Of a stretch of DNA of 64,000 bases, positions 44,829-52,433 are shown piece after piece. Made by a program: the position numbers and the translations under genes. Numbering within the stretch: position 1 is the stretch's first letter; every line of letters begins with the position of its first letter. Source of the stretch: Thermomonas sp. HDW16 (GTDB lineage Bacteria > Pseudomonadota > Gammaproteobacteria > Xanthomonadales > Xanthomonadaceae); NCBI RefSeq assembly GCF_011302915.1, contig NZ_CP049872.1, positions 1,116,001-1,180,000 of the forward strand, in the 5' to 3' direction. The notes under the pieces were generated by a model. That model worked only from the letters and a program-made list of their open reading frames with translations, ran no database searches and was not told the origin of the DNA.

Positions 44829-46043
44829 CTAACAGTCTGACCGATCTTTACTCTGTGCGCCGACAAGTGCGTCAAGGTAGTCCGCCCACCTCTGCATGAT
44901 TTCAATTCGCTTTCTCAGTTGCTTTGCTCGGTTATATGCCTTTTGCGTAGCGTCTCCCACGCTGTGTGCCAGCTGAGCTTCGAGCGCGTCAATGTCCACA
45001 TCGAACTCCTCCCGCGCCCTGGTCCGAAAGCTCGCCCGAAACCCATGCGGGACGTGTATCCCGCGCAGACCGCTGTCACGCAACGCCTTGCTCAGCGTGT
45101 CCCGACTCATGTGAGGCGTGCCCCGTTCCGCGATTGCGGGGAACACCCAGTCCTTCTTGCTGCCGCCCCTACGCCAGCCCAACGCTTCTCGCAGGAGTTC
45201 GAGTGCCTGCTTGGGCAAGGGAACGTCGTGATCGACCTTGGTCTTCATTTCTGCGCCCGGAATCTTCCAGATTGCGCGCTCCAGATCGATTGCCGACCAG
45301 CGCGCCGAAACGACATTTATCGGTCGCAGCGCTGTATATGCGGCCAGCCGCAATGCCGCCCCGATCATCCGCTCGGGATACTTGGATACGACCCCCATCA
45401 CTCGCTTGAGGGCTTCCTCTTCCACCGCGGCCGGCACGCTCTTGGCTTTCGGCAGCCGGACGGTTCCCTTCAACGTGAGCTTGCGCCCGTCCTCCCGGTG
45501 GCCCTTCCTGATCGCGAAATCGATGATTTGGTTGAGGTAGCTCTTGGCCTTCTGGGCCGTGTGCGGTGTGCGGGCGGCGATCTTCTCGATGGCAGCCGCA
45601 GCCTCCGGCGTTCCTAGCGTGCGGATATCTACCTTTCCGAGGGACGGGATCAGGTCCCCGTCCAGAATTGCTGTGATCTTGTCGACTGTCTTCTGGGCGA
45701 GCCCTTCCTGCTTCTCGATCCGCCACGCGCTAGCGACCGCCTCGAACAGGGCGGCATCGGCTGTCGCTTGGGCCTCCCTGGCGCTCCGACGGCTCGACCG
45801 GGGATCCGTGCCGGTCGACACCTTCCCACGGGCTTCCTGGGCCTTTTGGCGCGCCTCGGCGAGTCCGATGGCCGGATAGGGGCCCAAGGACATCATGGTG
45901 GCCTTTCCGGCCCACCTGAAGCGGTAGCGCCAGAGCTTTGACCCCGCCGGGGAGACCTCCAGGGCCAAGCCATCCCGATCGGCAACCCGATAGAGCTTGT
46001 CCTTGGGCTTGAAGGCCCGAATGCGGGTATCAGAGAGGGACAT
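44829..46043 (-). CDS. P4-type tyrosine integrase
   Basis: 404 residues: N-terminal DUF4102/arm-binding domain (VADRDGLALEVSPAGSKLWR, then SLGPYPAIGLAEAR), SAM-like core-binding domain (95-185) and catalytic domain with R240 in YTALRPINV, H333 and R336 in PHGFRASF, H360 in AQLAHSVG and Y370 in QKAYNR. It is read away from the tRNA-Asn that begins 264 bp upstream, the usual geometry for integrases inserting in tRNA 3' ends. It is the best candidate for mobilising the whole island. Confidence 0.92.
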   Translation of the reverse strand: MSLSDTRIRAFKPKDKLYRVADRDGLALEVSPAGSKLWRYRFRWAGKATMMSLGPYPAIGLAEARQKAQEARGKVSTGTDPRSSRRSAREAQATADAALFEAVASAWRIEKQEGLAQKTVDKITAILDGDLIPSLGKVDIRTLGTPEAAAAIEKIAARTPHTAQKAKSYLNQIIDFAIRKGHREDGRKLTLKGTVRLPKAKSVPAAVEEEALKRVMGVVSKYPERMIGAALRLAAYTALRPINVVSARWSAIDLERAIWKIPGAEMKTKVDHDVPLPKQALELLREALGWRRGGSKKDWVFPAIAERGTPHMSRDTLSKALRDSGLRGIHVPHGFRASFRTRAREEFDVDIDALEAQLAHSVGDATQKAYNRAKQLRKRIEIMQRWADYLDALVGAQSKDRSDC

Positions 46044-46161
46044 CTCCGACCTTCTACCGACCCGAAAAGGCTGGCAAAAGTGGACATGCGCAGGCGGTGC
46101 TTCGTTTGAGGAAGTTGTGCGCGGAAATTCGATCGTTGCAGCCCCGCCGGGGCGGCCGATT

Positions 46162-46182
46162 TCTACTCACAAATCTACTCAC
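46162..46182 (+). repeat. Right tandem TCTACTCAC pair, candidate integrase arm sites
   Basis: TCTACTCAC at 46162-46170 and 46174-46182, the same 12-bp period and orientation as the pair at 7081-7101. It lies 124 bp from the tRNA-Asn end and about 120 bp upstream of the integrase start. Confidence 0.6.
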
Positions 46183-46192
46183 ACCAAACGAA

Positions 46193-46228
46193 GATGCCCG
46201 CGGACGTCGGTGGACGTTCGCGGGCATC
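46193..46228. repeat. Long hairpin in the right island end
   Basis: GATGCCCGCGGACGTC pairs with GACGTTCGCGGGCATC (15 of 16) around a 4-base loop. No clear T-run follows on either side. It may be a weak terminator that shields integrase from tRNA readthrough, or part of the attachment region. Confidence 0.5.
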
Positions 46229-46306
46229 GAAAAGCGTGTAACTGCTTGTTTTACTGGATCTTTCGATCCGTCTATGGTCTCTAGGAGACGACCAGAGACA
46301 CAACGG

Positions 46307-46383
46307 TGGCGCCCGAAGTTGGACTCGAACCAACGACCCCCTGATTAACAGTCAAGTGCTCTAACCGGCTGAGCTATTCGGGC
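46307..46383 (-). tRNA. tRNA-Asn (GTT)
   Basis: 77 bases, complete cloverleaf: acceptor GCCCGAA pairs with TTCGGGC, anticodon loop CTGTTAA gives GTT, T-arm GGTTCGAGTCC, encoded CCA. The last 15 bases (46307-46321) are repeated at 7004-7018, marking it as the island insertion site; the gene was rebuilt intact. Confidence 0.95.
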
Positions 46384-46437
46384 GGGGAGCGCATTGTAGT
46401 CGGGCCGTTGGTGGTGAGCAAGCTACCCCGAGGCTGG

Positions 46438-46968
46438 TTAGCCCGGACATAGCGCGGGCGCTTTCGGCCGCTCGCTACGCGGCCGTCCCATATTGTTCAC
46501 GATGACGGCGGCAAGCAGTTCGTTTTGTTGATTGCAAATAGACACGGTCAGGTTGGCGCCAGCGCTGCGCCCGTCCGGCAGGTAGCGCAGTTGCTGCCTG
46601 CCGACCGTACTGATGACGCGCAAATGGCGGCTGGTAGGCTCCAAGTCGGTACGGAGGATTTCCTCGCTGGTGTCCGGGATGCGGTTGCCGTCTTCGTCCA
46701 GGAACAGCATCCAGCCCCGGCTCCAGTCTGTCCCGGCAAGACAGGTGTTGCCATCCGCCGAGGGGCAGAGTATTGCTCGCCGGTTGTGGCTAATCGCAGC
46801 CATGCGTGCCAGGGCCATATGCGACATGAGTGAGCCAACGGCTGTCGATGCACGTTGCCGTTCAATCAACGCCGCCATCGAGGGGAGGGCGATCCCGGCA
46901 CAGATCGCAACGACGGACAGGGTCGTGGCCAGTTCGATCAAGGTGAAACCGGCAGTGCGATGACGCAT
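46438..46968 (-). CDS. Second GspH/FimT-type minor pseudopilin
   Basis: 176 residues from the ATG at 46968, preceded by AGGAGCCTCGCC. Leader MRHRTAG, then FTLIELATTLSVVAICAG, a normal prepilin site, and a GspH domain with two cysteine pairs (CPSADGNTC; SICNQ and ALCPG). It lies on the uvrB side of tRNA-Asn while the main pilin operon lies on the other side of the island, suggesting the island split a former pilin neighbourhood. Confidence 0.83.
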   Translation of the reverse strand: MRHRTAGFTLIELATTLSVVAICAGIALPSMAALIERQRASTAVGSLMSHMALARMAAISHNRRAILCPSADGNTCLAGTDWSRGWMLFLDEDGNRIPDTSEEILRTDLEPTSRHLRVISTVGRQQLRYLPDGRSAGANLTVSICNQQNELLAAVIVNNMGRPRSERPKAPALCPG

Positions 46969-47126
46969 GGCGAGGCTCCTGATGGACTGGGCACAGTCTT
47001 CGCTGGCTTCGTGTCGCGCGTTATCGGTGAGGCGCCGGTTCGCGGGTAGGGAAACGCCGCGGGGAGTCATGGCCGGTTTTGCGGGGCGGCGTACACTCAA
47101 CGGTTGGCCTTTGCACGTCTCCCCCC

Positions 47127-49169
47127 ATGACCGAGCCTTCCGACCTCGACCTCACCACCAGCTCTGCCGGCTTCCAGCTGGTCTCGTCCTATCAGCCCGC
47201 CGGCGACCAGCCGCAGGCCATCGAAAAGCTGGTGGCCGGCTTCCAGAATGGCATCGCCAAGCAGGTGCTGTTGGGCGTGACCGGCTCGGGCAAGACCTAC
47301 ACTATCGCCAACATGATCCAGCAGGTGCAGAAGCCCACGCTGGTGATGGCGCACAACAAGACCCTGGCGGCGCAGCTGTACGGCGAGTTCAAGTCGTTCT
47401 TCCCGCGCAACGCGGTGGAGTACTTCGTCAGCTATTACGACTACTACCAGCCGGAAGCCTACGTCCCGTCCAGCGATACCTATATCGAGAAGGACAGCTC
47501 GATCAACGACCACATCGAGCAGATGCGTTTGGCGGCGACCAAGTCACTGCTATCGCGTCGGGACACGATCGTCGTCGCCACGGTCTCCGCGATCTACGGC
47601 CTTGGTGCGCCGGAAGATTACCTGTCGATGCGACTGATCCTGTCGCGCGGCGAACGCATCGACCAGCGCGAATTGCTGAGGCACCTGACCACGTTGCAAT
47701 ACACCCGCAACGAGCTGGTGCTGGATCGCGGCACGTTCCGCGTGCGCGGCGAAACCATCGACGTGTTCCCGGCCGAATCGGACTTGGAGGCCCTGCGCAT
47801 CGAATTGTTCGATGGCGAAGTCGAGCAACTTTCGATGTTCGATCCGCTGACCGGCGAAATCCTGCGCAAGATGCCGCGTTATGTCGTGTATCCGAAGACG
47901 CATTACGCCACCCCGCGCGAACGTGTACTGACGGCAGTGGAGACGATCAAGGCAGAATTGCGCGAGCGTCAGGAACAGCTGTATGCGGCAAACAAGCTGG
48001 TGGAAGTGCAGCGACTATCGCAGCGCACCCAGTTCGACCTGGAGATGATGGCCGAGGTCGGTTACTGCAATGGCATCGAAAACTATTCGCGGCACCTGAC
48101 CGGCAGCGCGCCCGGCGATCCGCCTCCGACCTTGTTCGACTACCTGCCGGCGGATTCGCTGCTGGTGGTCGACGAATCGCACGTCACCGTCCCTCAGATC
48201 GGCGCGATGTACAAGGGTGACCGCTCGCGCAAGGAGACCCTGGTCGAATTCGGCTTCCGCCTGCCGTCGGCGCTGGACAACCGTCCGCTGCGTTTCGAGG
48301 AGTGGGAAGAACGCGCGCCGCGTAGCGTGTTCGTATCGGCTACGCCGGGCCCGTACGAATTGCGCGAAGCGGGCGACGAAGTTGTCGAGCTGGTGGTGCG
48401 CCCGACCGGCCTGGTCGACCCGCCGGTGGAAATCCGCCCGGTTGCCACGCAAGTCGACGACCTGCTGGGCGAAATCCACGAACGCGTGGCGATGGGTGAC
48501 CGCGTGCTGGTTACCACCCTGACCAAACGCATGGCCGAGAACCTGACCGAGTACCTGTCCGAGCACGGCGTGCGCGTCCGCTATCTGCACTCCGACGTGG
48601 ACACGGTGGAGCGCGTGGAAATCATCCGCGACCTGCGACTGGGCATGTTCGACGTGCTGGTCGGCATCAACCTATTGCGCGAGGGCCTCGACATGCCGGA
48701 GGTCTCGCTGGTGGCGATCCTGGATGCCGACAAGGAAGGCTTCCTGCGTTCGACCAGTTCGCTGATACAGACCATCGGCCGCGCCGCGCGCAACCTGCGC
48801 GGCAAGGCGATCCTGTACGCCGACCGCATCACCAACTCGATGCAGAAGGCGCTGGACGAAACCGATCGTCGCCGCGCCAAGCAGGTGGAATACAACATCG
48901 CCCACGGCATCACCCCGCAATCCATCGTCCGCGCGGTGACGGACGTGATGGAAGGCGCGCGGCCGGAGCCGGGCGAGCTGAAGGGGCGGGGCAAGACGCG
49001 CCGCGTGGCTGAACCAGTGCAGGAGTATCTGCGCCTGAGTCCCGCGCAGCAGGCGGCGAAGGTCAAGGCGCTGGAACAGCAGATGCACCAGCATGCGCGC
49101 GACCTGGAGTTCGAGGATGCCGCCCGCGTGCGCGACCAGATCCGCAGGCTGCGGGAGGCGGCGCTGTAG
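47127..49169 (+). CDS. uvrB: Excinuclease ABC subunit B, UvrB
   Basis: 680 residues, normal length. Walker A GVTGSGKT near residue 47, beta-hairpin region [12 protein letters not shown], helicase motifs including [13 protein letters not shown] and [14 protein letters not shown], and the C-terminal UVR domain ([20 protein letters not shown]). With UvrA it loads at DNA lesions and recruits UvrC. The start at 47127 matches the family N-terminus ([17 protein letters not shown]). No clear LexA box was seen upstream. Confidence 0.97.
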   Translation: MTEPSDLDLTTSSAGFQLVSSYQPAGDQPQAIEKLVAGFQNGIAKQVLLGVTGSGKTYTIANMIQQVQKPTLVMAHNKTLAAQLYGEFKSFFPRNAVEYFVSYYDYYQPEAYVPSSDTYIEKDSSINDHIEQMRLAATKSLLSRRDTIVVATVSAIYGLGAPEDYLSMRLILSRGERIDQRELLRHLTTLQYTRNELVLDRGTFRVRGETIDVFPAESDLEALRIELFDGEVEQLSMFDPLTGEILRKMPRYVVYPKTHYATPRERVLTAVETIKAELRERQEQLYAANKLVEVQRLSQRTQFDLEMMAEVGYCNGIENYSRHLTGSAPGDPPPTLFDYLPADSLLVVDESHVTVPQIGAMYKGDRSRKETLVEFGFRLPSALDNRPLRFEEWEERAPRSVFVSATPGPYELREAGDEVVELVVRPTGLVDPPVEIRPVATQVDDLLGEIHERVAMGDRVLVTTLTKRMAENLTEYLSEHGVRVRYLHSDVDTVERVEIIRDLRLGMFDVLVGINLLREGLDMPEVSLVAILDADKEGFLRSTSSLIQTIGRAARNLRGKAILYADRITNSMQKALDETDRRRAKQVEYNIAHGITPQSIVRAVTDVMEGARPEPGELKGRGKTRRVAEPVQEYLRLSPAQQAAKVKALEQQMHQHARDLEFEDAARVRDQIRRLREAAL

Positions 49170-49265
49170 GGCGGAAATCGTTAATCGGATCGTCACGCAA
49201 GGCGTGACACCCTGTGCGTCTGTATCGCAACGCAATCCAACTGCAACCAAGGAGAGGCAAGGCCC

Positions 49266-49808
49266 ATGGGTATGTTCGATTTCATCAAGAACGCCGGCGA
49301 GAAGATCTTCAAGCCAGGCGAAGCGAAGAAAGAAGCCGCGATCAAGGAACACATGGACAGCTTCGGCGGCGACTATGCCGGCGTGAGCGTCGAAGTCGAT
49401 GGCGACGTCGCCACCCTCAGCGGCAGCGTGTCCAGCACCACTGCGCGCGAGAAGGCCGTGCTGATCGCCGGCAACATCGAAGGCATCGACAAGGTCGACG
49501 ACAAGCTGGTGGTGAATGCCCCGGCCGCGCCGGCTCCGGATTTCTCCAACGTCAGCGGCGGCGTGGCTAGCACCGAAGCGATTGCAGGTGCCGGTGCAGC
49601 GACCGGTGGGCTGGCTTCGGCTGGCGGTGGCGAAGCCGATTCGCAGTTCTACACCGTGAAGAAGGGCGACACCCTGTCCAAGATCGCCAAGGAGTTCTAC
49701 GGCGAGGCCAGCAAGTACCCGCAGATCTTCGAGGCCAATAAGCCGATGCTGACGCATCCGGACAAGATCTACCCGGGCCAGATGCTGCGCATCCCGCCGG
49801 AAGCCTGA
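49266..49808 (+). CDS. BON-LysM potassium-binding/peptidoglycan-linked protein (Kbp/YgaU-like)
   Basis: 180 residues: N-terminal MFDFIKNAGEKIF, BON domain (about 25-85), an Ala/Gly-rich linker (88-125) and one LysM domain (FYTVKKGDTLSKIAKEFYG, ending IYPGQMLRIP). This is the YgaU/Kbp layout; in E. coli the protein binds potassium. It lacks a signal peptide. It has AAGGAGAGGCAAGGCCC before the start and is followed by tRNA-Val. Confidence 0.9.
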   Translation: MGMFDFIKNAGEKIFKPGEAKKEAAIKEHMDSFGGDYAGVSVEVDGDVATLSGSVSSTTAREKAVLIAGNIEGIDKVDDKLVVNAPAAPAPDFSNVSGGVASTEAIAGAGAATGGLASAGGGEADSQFYTVKKGDTLSKIAKEFYGEASKYPQIFEANKPMLTHPDKIYPGQMLRIPPEA

Positions 49809-49854
49809 TCAGTTGTAGCGAGGCCGCCGCCGGGCTAGAATGCGCGTCCCTTCG

Positions 49855-49929
49855 GGGCGGTTAGCTCAGCGGTAGAGCACTACCTTGACATGGTAGGGGT
49901 CACAGGTTCGAACCCTGTACCGCCCACCA
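49855..49929 (+). tRNA. tRNA-Val (GAC)
   Basis: 75 bases: acceptor GGGCGGT pairs with ACCGCCC, D-arm GCTCAGCGGTAGAGC, anticodon loop TTGACAT gives GAC, T-arm GGTTCGAACCC, encoded CCA. Confidence 0.95.
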
Positions 49930-49944
49930 CTTTAAGTGGCGATA

Positions 49945-49973
49945 CGGCGCACCTTCATCGGGTGCGCCGTTTT
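49945..49973 (+). terminator. Terminator after tRNA-Val
   Basis: CGGCGCACC and GGGTGCGCCG arms around a short loop, then TTTTCG. It ends the tRNA transcript and may also serve the convergent thioredoxin-like gene. Confidence 0.8.
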
Positions 49974-49995
49974 CGTTTGTGGCGGTCGGGTTGCG

Positions 49996-50559
49996 TCACC
50001 GAGCGGCGCTGCTGCCTGGAGCAGGCGCGGCGGAATCAATGGCGCAGCCTTCAGCCGTGCAGCTGGACGTAGCCGCATCGGAATACGGTTCGGCCAGCAA
50101 CTCGGCAATTTGCGCCCCCAGGGCGAGATCGCCGACCTGGCCAAAGTGTTGATGGCGCAGGCGTCCGTTGCGGTCGATGAGTATCAGCGTGGGTGTGCCG
50201 CGCATCGCATAGGCGCGCATGGTCTGCGGAATCGGATCGAGTTCACCCGGTTGGTCGACGCCGACCGGAAACGGCACGCGATACTCGTGCAGGAAGGCTT
50301 GCAATGCGACCGGCGTCATCGCCGCATGATGCTCGAACACGGTATGCAGGCCGATCACGGTCACCTGTTCGTGCGCGAAGCTTGCGTGGATCCGCGTCGC
50401 CTGCGGCAACCCGTGCGAGACGCAGCCGGGGCAGAGCATCTGGAAGGCTTCCAGCACGACGACTTTTCCGCGCAACGCGTCGAGCGTGATCGGCGTGGTC
50501 GTGTTGAACCAGCGTTCCACCTGCAGGGCGGGCGCCATTGGATGCGGTGTATCGGTCAT
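49996..50559 (-). CDS. Thioredoxin-like/TlpA-type redox protein
   Basis: 187 residues from the ATG at 50559, which has GGGAGACCCC upstream. Thioredoxin fold with C43-P-G-C46 in AFQMLCPGCVSHG, and the cis-proline segment AMRGTPTLILID. No N-terminal signal peptide is evident, so it may be cytoplasmic. The C-terminus has two extra cysteines (SSCTAEGCAI). Last gene of a probable operon with the secreted protein and the MarR regulator upstream. Confidence 0.8.
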   Translation of the reverse strand: MTDTPHPMAPALQVERWFNTTTPITLDALRGKVVVLEAFQMLCPGCVSHGLPQATRIHASFAHEQVTVIGLHTVFEHHAAMTPVALQAFLHEYRVPFPVGVDQPGELDPIPQTMRAYAMRGTPTLILIDRNGRLRHQHFGQVGDLALGAQIAELLAEPYSDAATSSCTAEGCAIDSAAPAPGSSAAR

Positions 50560-50610
50560 GGGGTCTCCCGCAACGCCCGCATCGGTGGATGCGGGCATTG
50601 GTATCGGTGG

Positions 50611-51369
50611 TCAGTGGTTGGGTTTGCCGGGCAGGCTGAGGTCGCCGGAGGCCACCTTGAACACGTTCAGCACGCACAGCAGTGGTGCGTGCACGGAGGC
50701 GTTGACTCGCAGGCCGGCGGTGACGCCGTCGAAGCTGCCGGCAGTGACGATGCCGATATCGTCGAACGGCACTTTCACCTCCACCGTTCCGGCATCCAGC
50801 GTCGGGCTCCAGCCCGGGCTGTCGAGCAGCAGCGGCAGGCCCGGCCAGGTCTTGGGCAGGCGCGGCTTCTGGCCTTCAGGAATATCGACCACGCCCAGCG
50901 CGCCGGGGCCGCAGGTTTCGGTTGGTTTCAGCACCACCCAATGGCTGTGCCACAGGTTGCCGTCGTTGTCGCGGCGGCCGTCGCCGTTTTCGTCGTACAG
51001 CGGGGTGTCGTCGAAATCCGGATGCGCGGTCACCGCCAGCGCCAGGATGCCGGCGCCATGCTCAAAGCCCACTTCGTAGGGATCGATAGTGGTCGGCCAT
51101 ACATAGGAAAACACCTCGCTGCCGGCCAGCTTGCCGGTGGCGGCGGGTTTGCTGTTGCCGGCCTTGCCGGACACCGCCATGTGGAAGGTGGCGACGTTGC
51201 CGTCGGTGCTGACCTTGGTGTGGACGATGTCGAAATCCGCGCGCACGGCGGGGTTGGTTTTGCTCTGGATGCCGTCCGCGTGTTTGGCGGCATCGTGCGC
51301 GTAGGCCATGCCTGTGCCGAGGCTGCAGGCGAGCGCGAGCGCGCTGATCGCTATGAGTTTCTGACGCAT
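50611..51369 (-). CDS. Hypothetical periplasmic protein with EF-hand-like loop
   Basis: 252 residues from the ATG at 51369 with AGAGGAGATT upstream. Signal peptide 1-25 (cut at AYAHDA), beta-rich secreted body, a calcium-loop-like DENGDGRRDNDGN and two cysteines (ETCGPG, LLCVLN). I do not recognise the family. It sits between a MarR regulator and a thioredoxin-like gene on the same strand, so it is probably under that regulator. Confidence 0.6.
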   Translation of the reverse strand: MRQKLIAISALALACSLGTGMAYAHDAAKHADGIQSKTNPAVRADFDIVHTKVSTDGNVATFHMAVSGKAGNSKPAATGKLAGSEVFSYVWPTTIDPYEVGFEHGAGILALAVTAHPDFDDTPLYDENGDGRRDNDGNLWHSHWVVLKPTETCGPGALGVVDIPEGQKPRLPKTWPGLPLLLDSPGWSPTLDAGTVEVKVPFDDIGIVTAGSFDGVTAGLRVNASVHAPLLCVLNVFKVASGDLSLPGKPNH

Positions 51370-51457
51370 ACTGGAATCTCCTCTTGCTTGCTCTTTCCGG
51401 GTGGGTGGAGGAACCGGGCGGCGGCCGATTGCAGTCGGTCGCCGCCCATCTTTTTCG

Positions 51458-52102
51458 CTAGGGTGGGGGGCGCCGCCGGAAGCGTTCGCGGTTGGCGGCC
51501 AGCAGGGCTTCATCGGCTGGAGCTTGTTCGGCGCAGTCGGCGCGCAGTTCGGCATCACCGAAGGCCTGGTCCAGAAAACCGCAGATATGCGGCTGGCGTG
51601 CATCGCTACTGGCGAACGGCTGGAAGTAGCGACAGCCCTGGCAAGTACGCAGGCCGGTGGCCATGCCCTGTTGCTGCGCTTGGCCGACCAGCAGTTGGGT
51701 AACCCGCAGCAGGGCGCCCACGTCGGCGGCATCCAGCCCCTGCAGCAGGGCAGCCATGCCACGTTCGGGATGATTGAGCCGCGCCGCCAGCGTGCGCCCC
51801 TGCTTGCTCAGGTGGAGCAGGGATGCGCGGCGGTCGTCAGCATCCACGCTGCGCAGGAGCCAGCCCTTGGCCTGCATCGCCTTCAGCGTATCGCTGAGAC
51901 TGGCCGCCGAGACATCCAGCCGCGCGGCGATCTGCCCCGCGCGCAGGCCTTCATTCGATGCCGCCAGCATGCGCAGCACGGCCGCCTGGGTCGGCGGCAG
52001 GGCAGGCAGGCCGTCGCTGCGCCAGGCCTGCGCACGCACCAGTGCGGCCAACTGTTCCAGCCCGGCGGCAGCCTGTTCGCGGTGGTTTGGATCGTTGGGC
52101 AT
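51458..52102 (-). CDS. MarR-family regulator with C-terminal four-cysteine cluster
   Basis: 214 residues. Winged HTH at about 35-100 (GQIAARLDVSAASLSDTLKAM, wing VDADDRRASLLHLS). The tail has C154, C157, C174 and C190 (CQGC, HIC, ADC), a pattern able to hold zinc or an iron-sulphur cluster, which suggests redox or metal sensing. A palindrome lies 10 bp upstream of the start. First gene of an operon with a secreted protein and a thioredoxin-like protein. Confidence 0.8.
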   Translation of the reverse strand: MPNDPNHREQAAAGLEQLAALVRAQAWRSDGLPALPPTQAAVLRMLAASNEGLRAGQIAARLDVSAASLSDTLKAMQAKGWLLRSVDADDRRASLLHLSKQGRTLAARLNHPERGMAALLQGLDAADVGALLRVTQLLVGQAQQQGMATGLRTCQGCRYFQPFASSDARQPHICGFLDQAFGDAELRADCAEQAPADEALLAANRERFRRRPPP

Positions 52103-52111
52103 GCGATAATA

Positions 52112-52122
52112 TAGGAGTCCTA
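52112..52122. promoter_or_regulatory. Palindrome in the marR promoter, candidate operator
   Basis: TAGGA-G-TCCTA, extended by TAAT and ATTA on the two sides, 10 bp upstream of the marR start. MarR proteins normally bind such short AT-rich palindromes in their own promoters. Confidence 0.5.
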
Positions 52123-52348
52123 ATCATTAACGTCAATGCCGTCCGTCGGCGCGCGGCAAGTCCTTGAAGCACTTGGGCCTGCTCAGTAGACTGGCGGCAT
52201 CGACAAGTGGCCTGCTGCTGAAGGTCGCCAAGCAATCCGGAAGAGGAAGGTGGCCTGCGGAAACGCCGGCCGAGCGTGCGACATGAGCACTACCAAGGCC
52301 CATCGCTGACCCGCCGACGCATTCGACCGCGCTCCCCGTGAGCCATCG

Positions 52349-52369
52349 AAAGGCGCTTCGGCGCCTTTT
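52349..52369 (+). terminator. Terminator-like hairpin in the thrS leader
   Basis: AAAGGCGC-TTCG-GCGCCTTTT, a stable tetraloop hairpin with a T-run, 65 bp before the thrS start. It may stop readthrough or act in attenuation of the thrS transcript. Confidence 0.55.
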
Positions 52370-52433
52370 CCGTTTTCGACACTCCATGCAAATGCCCGGC
52401 CATCGCGGCCCGGCCTTCCAAGAAGCCATCCCC

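Larger units (their letters stand above)
7004..46321. mobile_element. Putative tRNA-Asn-integrated genomic island, about 39.3 kb
   Basis: The right end is an intact tRNA-Asn (46307-46383, minus strand) with a P4-type tyrosine integrase beside it (44829-46043). The left end, just after the pilE terminator, carries the 15-bp sequence TGGCGCCCGAAGTTG, identical to the tRNA 3' end. This is the arrangement left when an integrase recombines at a tRNA 3' end and rebuilds the tRNA. Matching pairs of TCTACTCAC repeats lie inside both ends. The interior is accessory DNA (two IS30 copies, two MITE-like elements, a second recombinase, metal efflux, stress genes, a reverse transcriptase). No capsid, terminase, relaxase or type IV secretion genes are present, so it would be a non-self-transmissible or decayed element. 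It may be layered from several insertions. Confidence 0.72.
52103..52433. other. Regulatory gap between marR and thrS
   Basis: 331 bp without a supported gene. It holds the marR operator-like palindrome (52112-52122), the divergent promoters, and a terminator-like hairpin ahead of thrS (52349-52369). Confidence 0.5.

Noticed and set aside
7004..46321. Prophage
   Set aside because: No terminase, capsid, portal, tail or lysis genes between the two ends.
7004..46321. Self-transmissible ICE
   Set aside because: No relaxase, coupling protein or type IV secretion genes.
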